Below the pieces are notes generated by a model. The model searched no databases. It had not been told where the DNA came from and saw nothing but the letters and a program-made list of their open reading frames with translations. Shown here piece after piece: positions 24,520 to 31,903 of a DNA stretch of 33,559 nucleotides; the first letter of the stretch is position 1, and every line of letters begins with the position of its first letter. Source of the stretch: Lachnospiraceae bacterium. GTDB lineage: Bacteria; Bacillota; Clostridia; Lachnospirales; Lachnospiraceae. Position numbers and translations under genes: made by a program. The stretch lies in NCBI GenBank assembly GCA_900772845.1, contig CAAGSD010000040.1, positions 1-33,559 of the forward strand, read 5' to 3'.

Positions 24520-25248
24520 TCAGCTTACTCTTGATAAAAATTCTTTCGTTCTGTCATTCTTTGGAGTTTCAAATATCTCCTTGGGTGTTCCTTCCTCCAC
24601 AATATAACCTTTATCCATGAAAATGACCCGATCCGCAACTTCTCTCGCAAAACCCATTTCATGTGTTACTACGATCATAGTCATTCCGTCTCTCGCCATA
24701 TCCTTCATAACATTCAATACATCACCCACCAATTCCGGATCCAATGCCGATGTCGGCTCATCAAACAACATGATTCTTGGTTTCATTGCAAGTGCTCTGG
24801 CTATTGCTACTCTCTGCTGTTGTCCTCCGGACAATGTACTGGGATAGGCCTGCGATTTTTCGTCCATTCCAACATTCATCAGTAATTCATGTGCAAGGCT
24901 TCTTGCTTCTGCCTTAGGCATTTTTTTATTTCTGACCGGTGACAAAATAACGTTGTCCAGCACCGTATAATTAGGAAATAGATTAAACTTTTGAAACACC
25001 ATTCCTATTTCCATGCGGATCTCCCGCCTGTTAGCTTTCTTATCCAAAATATTCATTCCATTGTAGATAATACTTCCGCTCGATGGTGTCTCTAAAAAAT
25101 TCATACATCTGAGAAAAGTACTCTTTCCCGAACCGGAAGGGCCAATAATGCAGATTACCTCACCTTCCTGAACATCCAGGCTGACATCTTTTAATACTTC
25201 CAGTTCTCCAAAGCTTTTTGCAAGATTTTTAATTTCCAGTAATCCCAT
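24520..25248 (-). CDS. Amino-acid ABC transporter ATP-binding protein
   Basis: This 242-residue GlnQ/HisP-type ATPase powers the importer. It has Walker A GPSGSGKST (near residue 35), the Q-loop in MVFQKFNLFP, the signature LSGGQQQRVAIARAL, Walker B IMLFDEPTSALDP and the switch VVTHEM. The start at 25248 has GGAGG (25257-25261) 8 nt upstream; an in-frame TTG at 25263 overlaps that site and is rejected. It is the first gene of the nine-gene arm. It is preceded by a short leader holding a terminator-like hairpin and a TetR-box-like palindrome. Confidence 0.95.
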   Translation of the reverse strand: MGLLEIKNLAKSFGELEVLKDVSLDVQEGEVICIIGPSGSGKSTFLRCMNFLETPSSGSIIYNGMNILDKKANRREIRMEIGMVFQKFNLFPNYTVLDNVILSPVRNKKMPKAEARSLAHELLMNVGMDEKSQAYPSTLSGGQQQRVAIARALAMKPRIMLFDEPTSALDPELVGDVLNVMKDMARDGMTMIVVTHEMGFAREVADRVIFMDKGYIVEEGTPKEIFETPKNDRTKEFLSRVS

Positions 25249-25261
25249 AATGCTTTCCTCC

Positions 25262-25304
25262 AAAATAAAAAACGCAAAAATGCTTTTTTATGCACCTTTG
25301 CGTT
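25262..25304 (-). terminator. Terminator-like hairpin in the leader of the importer operon
   Basis: The minus-strand RNA can form a 13-bp stem (AACGCAAAGGUGC with GCAUUUUUGCGUU, two G-U pairs) with an 8-nt loop and then UUUUAUUUU. It ends 1 nt before the GGAGG of the ATPase gene. The two variable positions pair as G-U only in minus-strand RNA; on the plus strand they are A/C mismatches. It lies downstream of the operon promoter, so it could act as an attenuator as well as terminate tetR transcripts. Confidence 0.7.
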
Positions 25305-25307
25305 TTT

Positions 25308-25322
25308 TCGAATCAAGTTCAA
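25308..25322. promoter_or_regulatory. TetR-box-like palindrome O3 (importer operon)
   Basis: TCGAAT-CAA-GTTCAA is an imperfect copy (4 of 6 arm positions paired) of the perfect palindrome at 26058-26072. It lies about 11-25 nt downstream of the predicted transcription start of the importer operon, a common repressor position. Confidence 0.5.
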
Positions 25323-25339
25323 ATATTTATTTACCACGA

Positions 25340-25368
25340 AATATATACTCTTTTATTTCCGTTGTCAA
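25340..25368 (-). promoter_or_regulatory. Sigma-A promoter of the nine-gene catabolic arm
   Basis: On the minus strand TTGACA (25368-25363), 17 nt and TATATT (25345-25340) form a near-consensus promoter directly downstream of the tetR stop codon. The leader to the ATG at 25248 would be about 85 nt. Confidence 0.8.
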
Positions 25369-25371
25369 TAG

Positions 25372-25974
25372 TTATTTTAAAATTTTTATCCACAAACGTA
25401 TTTGTGTATCATATGCCTCCGCAATGTCATAGCATTGATTTCTGCGCCCCCAGTCACTGGAAATCCCTCTTAAAAAGATAATCATATATTCTGTCATACG
25501 CTCTGGCTTAAAGCTCCTGGAAAATTGCCCTTTGGTCTGACCTTCTTTCAAAATCTGATACAATACACGAAACAGAGTCCGTGTGTGTTCTTTTTGAATT
25601 TCTTCTTTTGTTGAAGGTAACGGAATCGGCCTTGCACTCAGGCTATTACCGGTAATTTCTCCCATCAGTTTAACATGATCTGCATAAATATGGGCATATT
25701 CAATCAGATTGACTTCCTCATCCTCATGCATAAGCCGGTCCTGAATACGTTCCAATAAATAATCATCAATATTCGTATAAACCTCATGGATCAATTCTTC
25801 TTTGGATTCAAAGTAATAATAGAAAGTACCAATCGAAATCCCCAGCTTATCACATACCGTTTTTACATTCAGATCTTCCAGTTCCATATTTTTCATCATA
25901 TGCAACGTAGTATCCACAATCTCTTTTTTACGATTTGATCGCTTTGCCGTCATCTTCTTTTCCAGTTCTCCCAT
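25372..25974 (-). CDS. TetR/AcrR family transcriptional regulator
   Basis: This 200-residue regulator has an N-terminal TetR helix-turn-helix (about 15-60). It contains TVCDKLGISIGTFYYYFESKEEL, the classic recognition-helix and YYYF motif. A less conserved C-terminal ligand-binding domain shows no recognisable ligand signature. AAGGAGG is 8 nt upstream of the start at 25974. It sits between the two catabolic arms and has its own promoter back-to-back with that of the amidase gene. Matching palindromes at these promoters and at the importer promoter make it the probable local regulator, with an intermediate of the pathway as the likely inducer. The last point is inference. Confidence 0.93.
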   Translation of the reverse strand: MGELEKKMTAKRSNRKKEIVDTTLHMMKNMELEDLNVKTVCDKLGISIGTFYYYFESKEELIHEVYTNIDDYLLERIQDRLMHEDEEVNLIEYAHIYADHVKLMGEITGNSLSARPIPLPSTKEEIQKEHTRTLFRVLYQILKEGQTKGQFSRSFKPERMTEYMIIFLRGISSDWGRRNQCYDIAEAYDTQIRLWIKILK

Positions 25975-26022
25975 CCACTCTTCCTCCTTACAACACTCCT
26001 TACCATGTAATAATCTCTTTCT

Positions 26023-26051
26023 AATTTATCTTTCTTTTTCTCAATTGTCAA
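26023..26051 (-). promoter_or_regulatory. Promoter of the tetR gene
   Basis: Minus-strand TTGACA (26051-26046), 17 nt and TAAATT (26028-26023) give a good sigma-A promoter. Its -35 starts 6 nt from operator O1, so autoregulation is likely. Confidence 0.72.
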
Positions 26052-26057
26052 TATTTT

Positions 26058-26072
26058 TCGAATATGATTCGA
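26058..26072. promoter_or_regulatory. TetR-box palindrome O1 (divergent promoter)
   Basis: TCGAAT-ATG-ATTCGA is a perfect 6-bp-arm palindrome lying between the back-to-back -35 elements of tetR (6 nt away) and of the amidase operon (7 nt away). This is an ideal site for one regulator to control both. Confidence 0.72.
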
Positions 26073-26079
26073 TTTTCTA

Positions 26080-26108
26080 TTGACATTTTAATCAAGTAAG
26101 TATATGCT
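26080..26108 (+). promoter_or_regulatory. Promoter of the amidase/hydantoinase operon
   Basis: TTGACA (26080-26085), 17 nt and TATGCT (26103-26108) form a sigma-A promoter flanked by palindromes O1 and O2. GGAGG (26141-26145) follows 7 nt before the start codon. Confidence 0.75.
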
Positions 26109-26121
26109 TTGAACTAATTTA

Positions 26122-26136
26122 TCGAACCGCATTCGA
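26122..26136. promoter_or_regulatory. TetR-box palindrome O2
   Basis: TCGAAC-CGC-ATTCGA differs from a perfect palindrome at one arm position and matches O1 in both arms apart from that base. It covers the predicted start of transcription of the amidase operon, so binding would block it. Confidence 0.68.
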
Positions 26137-26152
26137 AAAAGGAGGTATCTAA

Positions 26153-27370
26153 ATGATTCATGACAATGATCTGCAGTCCTGCTTAAAAAATCTTACAGAG
26201 GAAATCTCTCTTCCGGGAAAGCAAGCCGACGGATCCTATACAAGGCTCCCCTGCTCTGCCGAATATATGCATTCGGCAGAAATCCTTAAAAATCTTATGA
26301 TAAAAAGAGGCCTTGACACAACGATTGACAGTGTCGGCAACGTAAAAGGATATCTTCCCGGGAAAAATCCATCTTTCGGGACCATCTACACCGGGTCTCA
26401 TCTGGACACTGTGCAAAATGGAGGATTATTTGACGGGGCACTTGGCATCGCCTCTGCACTCCTTTGTCTGGATATGCTTCAGCAGAACCATATTTCTCTT
26501 CAGCATAATCTGGAAATTATCGGTTTTCAGGGTGAAGAAGGAAGTGATCTGGGTGGGACCTTCGGCAGCCGGTCCATGATGGGACTTATGTCCTCTGTTT
26601 CACCGGAATACGAAGCTGTTTTAACCTCTTATGGACTCTCTGCCACAAAAGTCAAAGATGCTGCAATCTCTACATTTCCGGGAGATTGTTATTTGGAGCT
26701 TCATATTGAGCAGGGAAAAGTATTAGAAAGCAATCATCAGGATATCGGAATTGTCACTGGTATTGTGGGAATCACCCGATACAAGATCACCCTGCACGGA
26801 GAAAGTAATCATGCAGGTACAACACCTATGAACCTTCGTCGTGACGCCCTTACCGCAGCTGCTGAATTAATTACATATATTAACGAATCAGCTGCACAGC
26901 GTACGGATCATTTAGTAGCTACCATCGGTCAGCTTTCTGTATTTCCGGGTTCCGTAGCTGTAATCCCCGGAAAGGTTGAAATGGTTTTGGAAGTCCGTCA
27001 TATGGATCAAAACGTTATTGACACTTTCGTAGACGAGGCTATTGCTTATTCTCAAAAAATGAATACCGTGTCAGTTGACTGGCAGGAACTTGTTAAAAAA
27101 CCATCTGTTCATTGTTCTGCAGATATCCGGAAAGTATTGGAGCAATGCTGCACAGAACAGCATTTGTCCTATCAGGATATTCCCAGCGGAGCCGGGCATG
27201 ATGGTAACGCCATTGGACAGCGTATGCCGATCGGCATGCTTTTTGTTCCCAGCCACAACGGTCTCAGTCATTGTAAAGAAGAATGGACAGAATGGCAGGA
27301 TGCTTTGAAGGGAGCGCTTGTGCTCTATCACGCCATTTTAAAATTAGATACTGTGAAAGGAGAAATTTAA
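26153..27370 (+). CDS. M20 family amidase (N-carbamoyl-amino-acid hydrolase/allantoate amidohydrolase type)
   Basis: This 405-residue dizinc amidohydrolase belongs to the hydantoinase/carbamoylase branch of peptidase family M20. Metal ligands are visible in GSHLDTVQNGG (H83), GLFDGALG (D94), FQGEEGSDLGG (E128-E129), ELHIEQG (H184) and SGAGHDGNAIG. The branch hydrolyses N-carbamoyl-L-amino acids, ureidoglycolate-type compounds or allantoate, releasing CO2 and ammonia or urea. Pairing with the next gene, a hydantoinase/allantoinase-like enzyme that starts at the base after this stop codon, supports a ring-opening plus decarbamoylation sequence. N-carbamoyl-glutamate is one possible substrate given hutI in the regulon. 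That assignment is inference. Confidence 0.88.
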   Translation: MIHDNDLQSCLKNLTEEISLPGKQADGSYTRLPCSAEYMHSAEILKNLMIKRGLDTTIDSVGNVKGYLPGKNPSFGTIYTGSHLDTVQNGGLFDGALGIASALLCLDMLQQNHISLQHNLEIIGFQGEEGSDLGGTFGSRSMMGLMSSVSPEYEAVLTSYGLSATKVKDAAISTFPGDCYLELHIEQGKVLESNHQDIGIVTGIVGITRYKITLHGESNHAGTTPMNLRRDALTAAAELITYINESAAQRTDHLVATIGQLSVFPGSVAVIPGKVEMVLEVRHMDQNVIDTFVDEAIAYSQKMNTVSVDWQELVKKPSVHCSADIRKVLEQCCTEQHLSYQDIPSGAGHDGNAIGQRMPIGMLFVPSHNGLSHCKEEWTEWQDALKGALVLYHAILKLDTVKGEI

Positions 27371-28771
27371 ATGTGCTATACAAAGGAATTATATGATCTA
27401 TGCATTACGGATGGTCAGGTTTACCTGGATGGTCGTTTTCAACAGCTTGACATTGGAATTAAAGATGGAAAAATTGCGTCTCTTTCCGCTCCCGGAACAT
27501 TGGGTTCTGCTTTACAAACGATTTCTGCGGCAGGATGCTATGTGGCCCCCGGTTCCATTGACACCCATGTTCACTTTCGTGATCCGGGTCACTCCGAACG
27601 AGAAACTTTTTTTACCGGTTCTATGGCTGCGGCAGCCGGAGGTGTTACCTTAGTCCTGGAACATCCTATTTCCTCTCCGCCTCAGCATAATAAAGCCATT
27701 CTGGACCATCGTATTGCAGTGGCGGATCCACAGGCTCTTGTAGATTATGCTTTTTATGGGGCTGCCGGTGCTGATCACCTGTCCGACATCACAACACTCT
27801 CCCAGGAAGGTATTGTGGCTTATAAAACATTTCTCCAAATAGCCCCGGAAGGACGAGAAGATGAATTTGCAGGTCTTACCATGCCTGAAAATTCAGATGT
27901 CCTCAAAGGATTTCAGGAAGTAGCAAAAACAGGTCTTCCTATTGCTGTACACTGTGAAGATAACGAAATGATCAACGCCAATATAAAAGAGATGCGGGCT
28001 GCACATCAGACCTCTCCGCTCTGTCACGCTATATCCAGACCTCCTGTAACTGAAGTTCTGGCTGTGGAAAAAATCCTTAGAATTGCAAAAGAAACAGGTG
28101 CCTCTGTAGAATTCGTCCACATTTCTACACCTGAAGCTATGGAAGTAATTTCACAGGCAAAAAAAGATCATTTACCTGTACTGTTGGAAACCTGTCCACA
28201 TTATCTGCTTTTGGATGAAACCACCTTGGAAAAGCTGGGACCCTTTGCCAAATGTAATCCTCCTCTCAGAAAGCGTGAATTAGTGGAACAGCTTTGGAAA
28301 TATATAAATGATGGCAGCGTTGATTTTATCGGCAGTGATCACGCTCCCTATCTCTTGTCGGAAAAAGAAGCTTCCCCCGATGATATTTTCAAAGTGCCCG
28401 CCGGATTTCCAGGGATCGACACCCGTTTCCCCCTTATGATCGACTGTGCGGCAAAAGGGAAACTTTCTTTAGAGCGTGCTTTGGATCTCCTCTGTGTAAA
28501 TCCTGCCAAATGCTTTGATCTCTATCCGAGAAAGGGCTCCCTGATGGTCGGTTCTGATGCAGATATTGTAATATTCAATACAGAGCAGCATACACTTCTC
28601 AAAAACGACAGTTACTCGCATTCCAAAGATATTGCACTTACTTATGACGGATGGAATGTTAATTGTACACTTCTTTATACCATCAGCAGAGGGCGTATTG
28701 TTATGGACCACGGCATAGTGGATTCTAATTGCAAAGGGTGGGGACAGCTGGTAAAGCGAAGCTCAAAATAA
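27371..28771 (+). CDS. Allantoinase/hydantoinase-like cyclic amidohydrolase
   Basis: This 466-residue enzyme of the dihydroorotase/allantoinase/dihydropyrimidinase family opens cyclic ureides such as allantoin or hydantoins. It has DTHVHFRDPG (H66, H68), the carboxylated lysine K152 in AYKTFLQ, AVHCED (H194), FVHISTPEA, ETCPHYL and GSDHAPY, so a binuclear metal site is complete. The overall pattern is closest to AllB. However, the substrate-loop segment after GGVT reads LEHPISSPP, where allantoinases usually have a DMPLNS-like sequence, so another hydantoin may be the substrate. AGGAG is 8 nt upstream of the start. It is the second gene of the TetR-controlled plus-strand arm and ends before a hairpin. 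Confidence 0.88.
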   Translation: MCYTKELYDLCITDGQVYLDGRFQQLDIGIKDGKIASLSAPGTLGSALQTISAAGCYVAPGSIDTHVHFRDPGHSERETFFTGSMAAAAGGVTLVLEHPISSPPQHNKAILDHRIAVADPQALVDYAFYGAAGADHLSDITTLSQEGIVAYKTFLQIAPEGREDEFAGLTMPENSDVLKGFQEVAKTGLPIAVHCEDNEMINANIKEMRAAHQTSPLCHAISRPPVTEVLAVEKILRIAKETGASVEFVHISTPEAMEVISQAKKDHLPVLLETCPHYLLLDETTLEKLGPFAKCNPPLRKRELVEQLWKYINDGSVDFIGSDHAPYLLSEKEASPDDIFKVPAGFPGIDTRFPLMIDCAAKGKLSLERALDLLCVNPAKCFDLYPRKGSLMVGSDADIVIFNTEQHTLLKNDSYSHSKDIALTYDGWNVNCTLLYTISRGRIVMDHGIVDSNCKGWGQLVKRSSK

Positions 28772-28792
28772 TATTAGTTTTCGTAGCAAAAA

Positions 28793-28829
28793 GGAGACAA
28801 GTTTTTCCCTGTGAAAATATCTTGTCTCC
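28793..28829. terminator. Hairpin between convergent hydantoinase and MCP genes
   Basis: GGAGACAAG (28793-28801) pairs with CTTGTCTCC (28821-28829). An inner TTTTC/GAAAA stem closes a CCTGT loop. It lies between two convergent genes and could terminate both, though no long U-run follows on either side. Confidence 0.6.
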
Positions 28830-28848
28830 ACATTTAGTTATGTATCCC

Positions 28849-30624
28849 TTATACCACCGTAAAACAACGAATGCTTTCCTTTAACTGCCCTACCGAGGCA
28901 GCCAGTTCCTCCACTGCATAAGAGATGTCTTTCATCTCCTGCTGCAGTCCCTGGTTGTTTTTCTCTACCGCAGACAACTTTTCGGTACTGTCTCCCACCG
29001 TTGCTTCCATCTGTGTATTGGCAGTATTGACATTCTGCAGTACCGACAGCAGTTCATCGATCTTCTGTCCGAATTCGTTCATCATTTCATCCACATGATC
29101 TGCCGCTTCATGATAGTTGCTGCCGGTATCCTCCAGTGCATCATAATCTTTCATGACTCTGGTATTCATAAATTCCAGCAGTCTGGTGGCGTTCTCGGAT
29201 AGTTCCTCCACGCTCTCCACTACACGATTGCTGATTTCCTGGATATTGTTGGCAGATTCTCTGGAGCTGTCGGCCAGTTTGCGGATTTCCTCTGCCACGA
29301 CGGCGAATCCACGGCCGGCTTCTCCTGCCCTTGCTGCCTCAATGGACGCATTCAGTGCCAACAGATTTGTGGTTCCGGCTATTCCCAGAATCTCTTCTGT
29401 CAGTTCTGTGATCTTGTGGATCTGCCTGCTGTTGGCGATGGACTCTGTCATTGCCGTGTCAATCTCCTTCATGACAAGGGTTGCCTCCTGCTTGCTCTCC
29501 ACCGCTGTCACTTTCATTTTACCGGCTTTTTCCTTGATATCAGCCGCATAATCTCTTCCGTTCTGGGCTACTTCCAGCATATTTTCCACCGTGTGATCCA
29601 ATACACCGGTATCCTGTTGTACACCTCCGATTGCCCCTGTCACCAGCTGCATTCCCTCGGACATTACACCCAGATTCTGCATGGTATGATCCGCAGTGGC
29701 ATTTACTTTTTCCACATTGGAGATAATGTCAGCCTGCTTTTCTTCCATCTGTCCACAGCCCTCGGTAATGGCTCTGATGATGATCTGCATCTGGGCTACC
29801 AGGTCATTAATGGCAATGGCCAGTCTTCCCACTTCATCTCTCGATCCCACATGAATTCTTTTGGTAATATCTCCTTTGTTGCAGCGAATCCCTTCTACCA
29901 GTTCATCTACCTGTTTCGTTGCCTTTTTCACCGGACCGATGACCCACAGCTGCAGTCCCAGCATGATCACGATCACTACCACAAGTAACGCAATACTTGC
30001 CACGGAAATGATCCCCGGCACTCTGGCAGCACTCTGCTCCATCTGTCCCTGGGCCTGTTCCATTTCCTGCGCTGTGATCTCCAGCATCCGGTTCATGTAA
30101 TTTTCGATATGTTCATTAAACATCGGAAGGTTGGATGTGGCAGATACATATGCCTGGGTTTTGTTCTCGGCACTGGTGACCAGCAGACTCTCCACCGTCT
30201 TCCTGTATTTCGCCAGTTCTGCAGAGGCACTGTCCAGTGCTTCTTTACGCTCATCTCCCTCGGAAAGCAGGTTGCCGAATTCCTCTATCTGCTGTTCCAT
30301 ATCTGTAATATCCTGCAAAATTTTCTCAGACAGAGTATCCATGGTCACACTATTGGTAGTCATGACATGGGTGAGCACCTGACTGTTGATATAAGTGAAC
30401 TGTCTGGAAAGTCCGCTTATCTTTTCCTGCTCCACAACCTGTTCGGATACGATCTGATCACTCATCCCGATCACACTCTGCAGCGTCCATACCAGCACTC
30501 CGACACAGCTGATCGCCGTAATTGCCAGAAGCAGCAACAGCCCCATGATCTTAATGCCGATGCCGGCTCCTCTTTTCCGCTTTCCTGCATTTTCTTTTTT
30601 CCGTTGTCTTTTTCCCTTATCCAT
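28849..30624 (-). CDS. Methyl-accepting chemotaxis protein
   Basis: This 591-residue transmembrane chemoreceptor has a basic N-terminus and a first membrane helix (about 24-47). A roughly 155-residue four-helix-type extracellular sensor and a second membrane helix (about 205-228) follow. A HAMP linker (VKKATKQVDELVEG onwards) leads to a long coiled-coil signalling domain. The conserved hairpin tip reads GIAGTTNLLALNASIEAARAGE, then GRGFAVVAEEIRKLA, as needed to bind CheA and CheW. The ligand is unknown. It stands alone between the catabolic regulon and the sugar transporter, whose terminator ends about 33 nt upstream of this start. No clear promoter of its own is visible. AGGAGA is the ribosome site. 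Confidence 0.95.
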   Translation of the reverse strand: MDKGKRQRKKENAGKRKRGAGIGIKIMGLLLLLAITAISCVGVLVWTLQSVIGMSDQIVSEQVVEQEKISGLSRQFTYINSQVLTHVMTTNSVTMDTLSEKILQDITDMEQQIEEFGNLLSEGDERKEALDSASAELAKYRKTVESLLVTSAENKTQAYVSATSNLPMFNEHIENYMNRMLEITAQEMEQAQGQMEQSAARVPGIISVASIALLVVVIVIMLGLQLWVIGPVKKATKQVDELVEGIRCNKGDITKRIHVGSRDEVGRLAIAINDLVAQMQIIIRAITEGCGQMEEKQADIISNVEKVNATADHTMQNLGVMSEGMQLVTGAIGGVQQDTGVLDHTVENMLEVAQNGRDYAADIKEKAGKMKVTAVESKQEATLVMKEIDTAMTESIANSRQIHKITELTEEILGIAGTTNLLALNASIEAARAGEAGRGFAVVAEEIRKLADSSRESANNIQEISNRVVESVEELSENATRLLEFMNTRVMKDYDALEDTGSNYHEAADHVDEMMNEFGQKIDELLSVLQNVNTANTQMEATVGDSTEKLSAVEKNNQGLQQEMKDISYAVEELAASVGQLKESIRCFTVV

Positions 30625-30656
30625 ACTCTTCTCCTATACGCAATGAATAAATGCCA

Positions 30657-30697
30657 TCAAAAGGGCCTGCGGCGCAAAAGCGCCGGGCCCTTTTTGA
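30657..30697 (-). terminator. Intrinsic terminator of the sugar-transport operon
   Basis: A GC-rich hairpin (AAAGGGCC-c-GGCGC, TTTT loop, GCGCC-gca-GGCCCTTT) followed by a short T-run lies 16 nt after the permease stop codon. It is nearly symmetrical and could also terminate plus-strand transcripts. Confidence 0.85.
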
Positions 30698-30712
30698 TTA
30701 GATATGTAGAAA

Positions 30713-31903
30713 TTAATTCTTGGCAATTAATTTTCCACCACGTTTGGATACAACATCGAAGATAACTGCTGCCAGAAGTACCAGACCCTTGACTACCTTC
30801 TGCATATTCTGATCTACACCCATCAGGGACATACCCAGGTTGATCACACCCATCAGTACCGCACCTACGATAACGCCGGGGACGGTTCCGGTTCCGCCGT
30901 ATGCGGAGGCACCACCGATGAAGCAGGATCCGATGGCATCCATCTCGTAGTTCTGACCATAAGTCGGCTGTGCGGATGTCATACGGGCAATGGTTACCAT
31001 ACCTGCCAGTGCTGCCAGGAAGCCCATGTTCATATAAGCTAAGAAGTACACCTTGTTGGTGTTGATACCGGATAACTTGGTTGCCTTTTCATTACCACCT
31101 ACTGCGTAGAAGTAACGTCCTACGGTGGTGTTGGAAGTGATATAACCATATACCATGATAACGATCAGTACCCAGATCAGTACGCTGGGAATACCTTTGT
31201 GCTGTGCCAGACGATAACTGAATGTCAGGATCACAACAGCGATCACTGCGATCTTACCAATAGTAGCTCCAAGACTGGGAGCTTCATAACCCTTTTTCAC
31301 TTTATCTGCTCTGTTCTTCAGCTGAAGTACTGCAAAGATCACTGCTGCCAGCACACCTGCAAATATACAGGTCAGATTGATGGGGCCGTTTCCAAAGAAA
31401 TCGGGGATATAACAATCCGCACCGCCACCGAACAGATTTACGAAAGTGGTACAATCCTTAATGGATACTGTCATACCCTGCAGGACTACGTTGCTCAAGC
31501 CACGGAATGCCAGCATACCAGCCAGTGTTACGATGAAAGGAGGAATCCTCACATAAGCGATCCAGAAGCCCTGGAAAGCACCGATCAGGGTACCGATGAC
31601 GAACATGATCAAAATCGTCAGCCACATGTTCATCTTCATATTGACCATGAGAACCGCACCAATGGCACCGACGAAACATACGACCGATCCGACGGACAGA
31701 TCGATGTTACCACCGGTCAGGATACAAAGTAACATACCCGTTGCAAGGATAAACACATATGCATTCTGAGAGATCAGACTGCTGACATTCATGGGAAGCA
31801 GGATCGCTCCTCCTGTCCTCCATGCGAAGAATGCCGTAACTACGATCAATACGAGGATCATGGTATATCTTTTAATGAAATCGAGGCCTTTTGTTTTATT
31901 CAT
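30713..31903 (-). CDS. Monosaccharide ABC transporter permease (GguB/MmsB type)
   Basis: This 396-residue inner-membrane permease of the ribose/xylose/galactose transporter family is predicted to have about ten hydrophobic helices. Typical segments are AYVFILATGMLLCILTGGNIDLSVGS near residues 46-75 and IGSCFIGGASAYGGTGTVPG near 330-350. The extended length and a charged middle region (AVLQLKNRADKVKKGYE) are as in the multiple-monosaccharide (GguB) permeases. Its start overlaps the stop of the ATPase gene (ATGA), showing translational coupling. A strong terminator follows. Likely cargo is a hexose or pentose; the binding protein would be encoded to the right of the window. Confidence 0.93.
   Translation of the reverse strand: MNKTKGLDFIKRYTMILVLIVVTAFFAWRTGGAILLPMNVSSLISQNAYVFILATGMLLCILTGGNIDLSVGSVVCFVGAIGAVLMVNMKMNMWLTILIMFVIGTLIGAFQGFWIAYVRIPPFIVTLAGMLAFRGLSNVVLQGMTVSIKDCTTFVNLFGGGADCYIPDFFGNGPINLTCIFAGVLAAVIFAVLQLKNRADKVKKGYEAPSLGATIGKIAVIAVVILTFSYRLAQHKGIPSVLIWVLIVIMVYGYITSNTTVGRYFYAVGGNEKATKLSGINTNKVYFLAYMNMGFLAALAGMVTIARMTSAQPTYGQNYEMDAIGSCFIGGASAYGGTGTVPGVIVGAVLMGVINLGMSLMGVDQNMQKVVKGLVLLAAVIFDVVSKRGGKLIAKN

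Noticed and set aside
16542..28771. The described anaerobic uric-acid degradation cluster
   Set aside because: Its hallmark carbamoyltransferase, diaminopropionate ammonia-lyase and molybdenum-hydroxylase genes are missing; only general family resemblance (COG0402, hydantoinase, M20) is shared.
30625..30656. TTGATG-N16-TATAGG as a promoter of the chemoreceptor gene
   Set aside because: The -10 would abut the ribosome site and place the transcription start at the start codon, so it is probably coincidental.
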